Below are positions 42,847 through 47,532 of a DNA stretch of 47,532 nucleotides, one piece after another; the first letter of the stretch is position 1, and each line of letters starts with the position of its first letter. A model generated the notes under the pieces. It saw nothing but the letters and a program-made list of their open reading frames with translations, was not told the DNA's origin and did no database searches. Origin of the DNA: Tannerellaceae bacterium (lineage in GTDB: Bacteria; Bacteroidota; Bacteroidia; Bacteroidales; Tannerellaceae); contig JAISZA010000129.1 in the NCBI GenBank assembly GCA_031269535.1, forward strand, positions 1 through 47,532. Reading direction: 5' to 3'. The translations under genes were made by a program, and so were the position numbers.

Positions 42847-43297
42847 TTATAGGAGTACTCCTTTATAAGCCAGTTCGATACGTATTTCCATATCGGCAAT
42901 GTCATTCTTCGCCTTTGCGATTTTCATCAGAGTCTTTATCTCACGAATATCACCCGCAAGTTCACCATGAAACTTTCGTAAGTCGCCCATTTTAATTTCT
43001 ACTTCATTAATCACATTCCAAAATTTATCAGGTAAACCGGATAGCATATCAATTGCCAAACACCCTTCAAAATCACAGCCTAACCTGTCTCTCAAATCGG
43101 ATATTTCTTCTTGTTTATTGGCGATATATTCCATCGTATCTTTAGCTTGATTTAAAAGATCATCATACAAATCCCCCTCCCCTTCATTCGGAGCTTTATC
43201 TTTTAACTCATCCAGTCTTTGAACTTCTTCCGGGCCAAAATGCTTTAACAGCAAGCGGTCGATTTCTTCTTCTTTTTGTTTTTTTCAATGTTTCCAT
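42847..43297 (-). CDS. Coiled-coil phage protein with an interrupted start
   Basis: A helical protein (DKAPNEGEGDLYDDLLNQAK, IANKQEEISDLRDRLGC, MKIAKAKNDIADMEIRIEL). As read it begins at a TTG at 43254. A better start, ATG 43297, would give METLKKQKEEEIDRLLLKHF in frame if the A7 tract at 43279-43285 had six or nine A. So there is a +1 or -2 indel, slippage, or a real non-ATG start. No family recognised. Confidence 0.55.
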
Positions 43298-43316
43298 AAT
43301 TGATATATTTTAAATG

Positions 43317-43598
43317 TTATTTTTTTAAGTTATCCATGTACGTTATCAGCGCAGATTTACGGAAGTACACCCGCCCGCGCGGCTTTGAATAAGGTATAAC
43401 CCCTTCTGCCTTTAATCGCTGCAAATGCCTTTCCGACACATTGAGAAACCGACGCGCTTGGGCGGTAGTCAGAAATTCATCCGACAGGTCGCCTACTGCC
43501 TGATTCAATGCCTTCGTCACCTTTGTGGATAACTCCTTGCTTTGAATTGCAGTAACCTCGGCGGCGATTCTCTTTATGTCGTATGCGGATAATGGCAT
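43317..43598 (-). CDS. HTH (excisionase-like) phage protein
   Basis: A 93-residue protein with a helical N-terminus and an HTH_17 domain: LTTAQARRFLNVSERHLQRL, KAEGVIPYSKPRGRVYFRK. Similar in design to the two ICE HTH proteins at 0.5-1.2 kb but not close in sequence. Probable regulator or recombination directionality factor of the phage. Confidence 0.8.
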   Translation of the reverse strand: MPLSAYDIKRIAAEVTAIQSKELSTKVTKALNQAVGDLSDEFLTTAQARRFLNVSERHLQRLKAEGVIPYSKPRGRVYFRKSALITYMDNLKK

Positions 43599-43648
43599 AG
43601 ATAACGGGATTTCAGTTTTAATTCTTTATACCTGTGATATATATGATT

Positions 43649-44503
43649 TCATGATTCGGCGGCATCAAGGTCATTCAAACCCTTTATAAGGGCGTAATGA
43701 AACTCTTTAAATATGCCTGATTTGACATTCAAATCCAAAACAGCCCGTACATCATTATGCAGACGAATAAACAGCTCTTTGTTGTCGTTCTTTTTGCCTG
43801 CAATTCGGAAGTCATTCAATAGTGCCTGAATAGAACCGCACACACAGATCAGGTAGAAATATAAATTGTCGGACGAACTTGCATCAGATATTTTATTTAA
43901 TTCCCGTTCAGCCCACGACATTTCAACCATATTCCCATTTTCGTCTCTCCGGTATGCGGGTACGTTATGCCCCATTGAGGCAAAAATATCGGTGATACTC
44001 ATCTTTGCGTTGACCTGTAAGGCGGTGCCTAAACCGACTAAATCCGTCGGTTGTGTTTCCTGAACTATATCCCGCCAATCGTCAAGGGTGAGATCGCAGA
44101 TAATAGAATAACTGGATAGCTCTTCGTCATTCACATCTGTTTTTATTGATCCGTCTGCATTATAATCGGATTCCTTGCCGCCAAACCTTTTTATATAATC
44201 CATCCGCCGGAAATGAGCATAGTATCTCCAATCGGAATTAAACTCATTAATATATTCGTCTATTGTGTCGCTCCAGTCGTTTAGCCGATTCACAACCCCA
44301 TGTAGGTATACCTCCCAAAGACAGGTATTATAGAAAGCCTCTTCCGACAGTTTGCGACGCTCTATACCACTGAAGCTCGTTGGCGCTGAAAGGATCCGCG
44401 TCGAGTTCAATCTATGCAGTATCTCATTAAACAGGGTGGCGAGCTTGCTTTTATCATCAATGCGAGATAAAAGTTCATAAGACGGTTTTATAATCTTTTT
44501 CAT
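43649..44503 (-). CDS. Unrecognised phage early protein
   Basis: A 284-residue helical protein (KSKLATLFNEILHRLNSTR, DLTLDDWRDIVQETQPTDL, LYFYLICVCGSIQALLNDF). No motif recognised. The start ATG 44503 (MKKIIKPSYELL) is chosen because a strong AGGAGGG ribosome binding site lies 10 bases upstream; a longer frame to 44572 has none. Early-operon position suggests a host-takeover or replication helper. Confidence 0.65.
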   Translation of the reverse strand: MKKIIKPSYELLSRIDDKSKLATLFNEILHRLNSTRILSAPTSFSGIERRKLSEEAFYNTCLWEVYLHGVVNRLNDWSDTIDEYINEFNSDWRYYAHFRRMDYIKRFGGKESDYNADGSIKTDVNDEELSSYSIICDLTLDDWRDIVQETQPTDLVGLGTALQVNAKMSITDIFASMGHNVPAYRRDENGNMVEMSWAERELNKISDASSSDNLYFYLICVCGSIQALLNDFRIAGKKNDNKELFIRLHNDVRAVLDLNVKSGIFKEFHYALIKGLNDLDAAES

Positions 44504-44520
44504 GATAATACCCTCCTTTT

Positions 44521-44823
44521 CTATTCCGCTGATAGCGGGTTTGTGAAGTCGATAAATATATCCCTGATCCAATCAATGCCATCCATCAGGAAAATAAAAT
44601 CTTCATTAGAGATGGTTTTGTTCCGAGCGCTTTTCATTATTTCAACTATCTTATCCAAGTCCTTGCACTCTTCAATAATACCTTCATTATTGTCCGCTTG
44701 CAGGTTTTTAATAAAATCCAAAGACGTTTCCGTCAGGATCGCACCGTCTACATCAACCTCTTTCTTTTTCTTACATGCAAAAGAACGGTTCTTGAATGCT
44801 TTTATTCTTTCTATTGTCGTCAT
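44521..44823 (-). CDS. Unrecognised phage early protein
   Basis: A 100-residue acidic/helical protein (MTTIERIKAFKNRSFACKK, LDFIKNLQADNNEGIIEEC, FLMDGIDWIRDIFIDF). No family recognised. Its stop lies 17 bases before the next start; co-transcribed with the antirepressor. Confidence 0.6.
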   Translation of the reverse strand: MTTIERIKAFKNRSFACKKKKEVDVDGAILTETSLDFIKNLQADNNEGIIEECKDLDKIVEIMKSARNKTISNEDFIFLMDGIDWIRDIFIDFTNPLSAE

Positions 44824-44841
44824 AACATTTACTTGTTTAAT

Positions 44842-45597
44842 TTACCTTTTTATTGATTTTACAAGTTCGGACAGGACATTATATATCTTCTCCAAGTGAC
44901 CTTTACGTTCGGCCACATCAAGCCAAGTCTCGCCTTTGCTCCTCTTACATCCCTTGACGTGTACCCGATAATTGTAGTACAGCTTCTGATAGATGCCGTT
45001 CCAAACCTCATCATGCCCCAATTGGGTTGCGTTCTGATACCTGTTTGCCAGCGCGATAATAGTTCGACGTAAATTCAACGCCGGAACTCCATTGTCGGAC
45101 AGGGGTAAATAGTTCATTTCAAACAGGGCTTGTTCCCTGCCTTCCTGAATAGCGTCCATGTTCCTCTTCAATGATTCACAGTCGGCCTCAATGCGAGACA
45201 GGCGGCTCTCATGATTCACCATGATATTGGCACTTTGGAGAAACATCTCCGCGTTAGACAGAGGCTTCAAGGCTTTTTCATTGAGCCTCTTTTCGCACTC
45301 AATGAAATACCGGCGTGCCTGTTTGCCCTTGGCGTTGCCTTCAACCATTGATATTTCCTTTGCGGCTTCGAGGGTGAGGGCGTACTCGATTTTTGGATGT
45401 GGGTTAACTACTTGATTATCAGGTTCGCCAAAATTGGCGAACGAAACATAGTCTTGATTTTCAATCAGATCACACTTGTTGATTCGATCTTTAATCCAGT
45501 TTGAAAAGTCTCTTTTACTTTCAAGAAACTCATGCAACACTCTTGCCGAAACGGCTTTCTTGCCGTTGTGTTCGGAAATAGGGATTAGTTCATTCAT
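44842..45597 (-). CDS. Phage antirepressor (AntA/AntB type)
   Basis: A 251-residue protein. The N-terminal AntA/AntB domain is clear: LIPISEHNGKKAVSARVLHE, FLESKRDFSNWIKDRINKC, QDYVSFANFGEPDNQ and KIEYALTLEAAKEISMVEGN with RRYFIECEKRL. The C-terminal part is a helical KilA-C-like domain (ANRYQNATQLGHDEVWNGIY, YNYRVHVKGCKRSKGETW). These proteins counter the prophage repressor or control early genes. It overlaps the upstream gene by 4 bases. Confidence 0.9.
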   Translation of the reverse strand: MNELIPISEHNGKKAVSARVLHEFLESKRDFSNWIKDRINKCDLIENQDYVSFANFGEPDNQVVNPHPKIEYALTLEAAKEISMVEGNAKGKQARRYFIECEKRLNEKALKPLSNAEMFLQSANIMVNHESRLSRIEADCESLKRNMDAIQEGREQALFEMNYLPLSDNGVPALNLRRTIIALANRYQNATQLGHDEVWNGIYQKLYYNYRVHVKGCKRSKGETWLDVAERKGHLEKIYNVLSELVKSIKR

Positions 45598-45896
45598 GAT
45601 AGCGCCTCATTTGTCTCATTCCACTTAAATGGCTTTAAGCCTGTTTTTGTCTTTTTCATCTCGTTCAATAATGCGAAAGAGCAATCTTCGTTCTCTTGTA
45701 CAGCTTCGATAATCGGATCAAGGATGCTTTTTAAAAGTCGTATTCCATCTTGCACTTGAACGGGGTTATCTATATAACAATCACTTAAGGCCAAATCGGT
45801 AATAGCTCCTACAACCGTCTTTAATAAAGACACAGGGGCATACTCGTGATTAAGTTCTACATTAAGATTTTTAATACAAATGTTTTTCTCTTTCAT
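45594..45896 (-). CDS. Unrecognised first gene of the phage early operon
   Basis: A 100-residue protein (IKNLNVELNHEYAPVSLLKT, ALSDCYIDNPVQVQDGIRLL, LDPIIEAVQENEDCSFALLN). No family. It is the rightmost phage gene seen; any repressor and integrase would lie further right or have been lost. Confidence 0.6.
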   Translation of the reverse strand: MKEKNICIKNLNVELNHEYAPVSLLKTVVGAITDLALSDCYIDNPVQVQDGIRLLKSILDPIIEAVQENEDCSFALLNEMKKTKTGLKPFKWNETNEALS

Positions 45897-46183
45897 ACGT
45901 AAATAATAGTTGTGCTCCCCACAAAAGAGAGCTATTTAAAGCATTAATAAATTGTTTTTTAGAGTTCAGACAAAACAAAAGAAAGCACTTGTAGAGATAC
46001 AAATGCGACAGGTTATTATCTTTCGGCATTTTATACTTTTACAACAGCTAAGGAGATAAAATTTCATACACGTGTTAAAAGGACTCACAGTCTTGACCGC
46101 TTAGCTGTTGAGGTCAGTTTCATAAGCGACCTTTTGCTGTTTTTAAGACAGCAGGTCAGTAAAAGACGACCTTTTCTATGATT
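45897..46183. ncRNA. Structured non-coding stretch beside the IS110 transposase (candidate guide RNA or element end)
   Basis: No gene. The right part is full of pairing sequence. CAACAGCTAAG (46042-46052) and CTTAGCTGTTG (46100-46110) are a perfect 11-bp inverted repeat. Then come AGGTC..GACCT (46111-46132), GCTGT..ACAGC (46136-46152) and a second AGGTC..GACCT (46153-46172); the two AGGTCAGT hairpins share flanks. IS110-family elements encode a structured bridge RNA next to the transposase; in the IS1111 subgroup it lies on the downstream side, which this is. Alternative: phage right-end binding sites. Confidence 0.4.
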
Positions 46184-47532
46184 CTATCTTACTTCGGGGA
46201 TTGGAGCCTCACGGCTTATCTTTACTTTATACCCAAGAGCCTCCAATTCCTTCTTCAAGTAGTTTTTTCTCTTCTGCTCTATCCTTTGAGTGAGGTATTC
46301 CGCACCGAGCTCTTTGTACTCACAACTGTCTTTCAATACATGCCACACCGTTTTCAGGATCGAGTGTCCTACTGCTATCAAAGCCCTTTTCTTGCCTCTG
46401 CGGGCGGCTAACCGGTGATAACGTGCGCTGTAAAACGTGTGCTTAGTACGGGTTGCGGCCCAGGCAGCTTCCGTAATGACGGCTTTCAACTGTTTGTTGC
46501 CGTGGGTGGTTCTTCCACTTTTTTTTTACCCGCGCTTTCATTGTTTCCCGGACATATACCGGCCCAGGAGGCCAGATGCTTTTCTGTAGGGAAGGCTTCC
46601 ATATCCACACCGATCTCTGCTATGAGATCCTCAACCGTTTTCCTGTTTAATCCCGGTATCTTACGCAAAAGTTCTATAATATTCCCGTAAGGAGCAAGAA
46701 CTTCCTTAATACGGGCAGTCAGATCTGCTATGATAACTTCCGTCTGCTTCATGTCTTTTCGGATAGTCTGCAGCATATAGATATGATGCGCTTCTATAAA
46801 ACCTTCACAGGCCTGATAAAGAAGTTCAGGGCTGGCTTGAAGTTTCTTATGGTAAACACAGCTTATATCATCCATTGTTACGTGCCCTTTGTCTATCAAC
46901 AGCTCTATCAGCCTGGTTGCCACAACTCCATCCAAGCTACTCATCACACTCGAAAGCTTGACATTGCAATCCTCCAGAATGCGGACGATGCGGTTCTTCT
47001 CGGAAGCCACATGCTGGATCAGCTTGTTCCGGTAACGGGTCAGATCACGAAGTTCACGTTGTTCACGCTCAGGAATATAACTCGGCTTTAACAAGCCGGC
47101 CAAAAGCAACTTGCAGATCCACGCACTGTCTTTCTTATCCGTTTTATGACCCGGGACATACTTGATATGACGGGCATTCACGATCCAGACTTTCATCCGG
47201 GGACATTCAAGGATCTTATAAACCGGCTTCCAATAGACACCTGTACTCTCCATGGCTACGTGGGTGATGCCGTTCAATAATAACCATTCTTTCAATTCTG
47301 TCAAAGAACTACTGAAAGTCTTGTAACTGCGGGTTTCAGTCTTCAGACCTTCGCCACTTATAGTGGCAACCACTACGTCCCTGTGGACATCTATTCCACA
47401 ACCCCGAAGAATCACTTGTTGAAAAGTTACTGTACTCATTGCATTCTATCTTTTGGTGAATGCCTCTAAGCTAAACAATACCCGACAATTTTCATGATCT
47501 TGGACGAAATTTATTTCATGGGTGTTTCATAA
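46117..47532 (-). mobile_element. IS110-family insertion element, approximate limits
   Basis: The transposase plus flanks. GTTTCATAA occurs at 46117-46125 and again at 47524-47532, the last bases of the window; this could be the duplicated core flanking the element (1.4 kb apart, a usual size), but the right copy is at the window edge so the limits are tentative. If the downstream RNA is part of it, the element may reach to about 45.96 kb. Confidence 0.5.
46184..47439 (-). pseudogene. IS110-family transposase, split at an A9 tract
   Basis: The first frame (317 residues) is the DEDD RuvC-like half: GCGIDVHRDVVVATISGEG, VAMESTGVYWKPVYKILE, HIKYVPGHKTDKKDSAWI, then the start of the Transposase_20 part (LRKIPGLNRKTVEDLIAEIG, LASWAGICPGNNESAGKKK). 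It is lost at an A9 tract (46516-46524 on the plus strand as T9). The second frame (46184-46489) continues with KAVITEAAWAATRTKHTF and ARRGKKRALIAVGHSIL, including the catalytic serine region just before the join. A10, or a -1 slip on A9, gives SAGKKKSGRTTHGNKQLKAV, the normal family sequence. So it is either a one-base mutant or slippage-expressed. Confidence 0.85.

Noticed and set aside
27105-45896. Complete, inducible prophage
   Set aside because: No integrase, repressor, tail tip, baseplate or lysis genes; the tape measure is cut after ~42 codons.
46183-47439. IS110 transposase as two separate real genes
   Set aside because: The two frames together reproduce one standard transposase, and the second frame lacks an independent start context beyond the join.
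1-47532. CRISPR array or tRNA genes
   Set aside because: No regularly spaced 25-40 bp repeats and no cloverleaf-like sequence were seen while reading both strands; no computed search was possible.

Overview
The window looks like a mobile island from a Bacteroidales genome (Bacteroides/Parabacteroides type). The evidence is the gene families (Bacteroidales Tra proteins E to N, DUF4134/4133/4141/3989/4138-type proteins, DUF3945/DUF4099, DUF4494), a textbook Bacteroides promoter (TTTG-N19-TAACTTTG) in front of thyA, and weak Shine-Dalgarno use in most genes. It is layered: an integrative conjugative element (ICE) backbone, an intact defence-type cargo operon inside it, an incomplete tailed-phage genome that interrupts or abuts the last visible transfer gene, and an IS110-family element at the right edge.

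Layout. 1-290: tail end of an IS5-like transposase and of a RibD/DHFR-like gene. 0.5-6.1 kb: two small HTH proteins, ArdA antirestriction protein, TopB topoisomerase III (nonsense-interrupted), DUF3945/DUF4099 protein. 6.35-13.4 kb: an AT-rich, undamaged plus-strand operon: thymidylate synthase, DNA methyltransferase, phosphoribosyltransferase-like protein, ORC/CDC6-like AAA ATPase, an unrecognised protein and a DUF4365 nuclease-like protein. I read the last five as a probable multi-component conflict/defence system. 13.4-17.2 kb (minus): coupling protein (VirD4-like), relaxase MobB, MobA. 17.2-17.5 kb: probable oriT/control region. 17.5-26.9 kb (plus): TraD-like, TraE, TraF, TraG (VirB4), two DUF3876-like proteins, TraI, TraJ, TraK, TraL, TraM, truncated TraN.

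The transfer machinery is broken almost everywhere. TopB, coupling protein, relaxase, VirB4 ATPase, TraJ, TraK and TraM each carry at least one frameshift or in-frame stop, and TraN is cut short. Cargo genes and nearly all phage genes are open. Either the ICE is decaying while its cargo is kept, or part of the assembly carries indel errors. The five in-frame nonsense codons favour real decay.

27.1-45.9 kb (minus): a cos/HK97-type siphophage block. Read in transcription order from right to left: antirepressor and small early genes, HTH protein, two Lin1244-like replication proteins, DnaB helicase, DUF4494, a membrane-anchored lectin-like protein resembling diversity-generating-retroelement targets, RHH protein, HNH endonuclease, TerS, TerL, portal, prohead protease, capsid, connectors, tail tube, tail chaperones with a classical -1 frameshift site, then only the first ~42 codons of the tape measure gene. 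The tape measure fragment is joined, inside a P-loop coding sequence, to a GC-rich cassette: ABC-ATPase/GNAT fusion, formyltransferase-like protein and DNA methyltransferase, plausibly a DNA hypermodification module. Most tail genes, lysis genes and the integrase are absent.

46.0-47.5 kb: IS110-family transposase split at an A9 tract, with a strongly structured non-coding stretch beside it that could hold its guide (bridge) RNA. No tRNA, rRNA or CRISPR array was seen.
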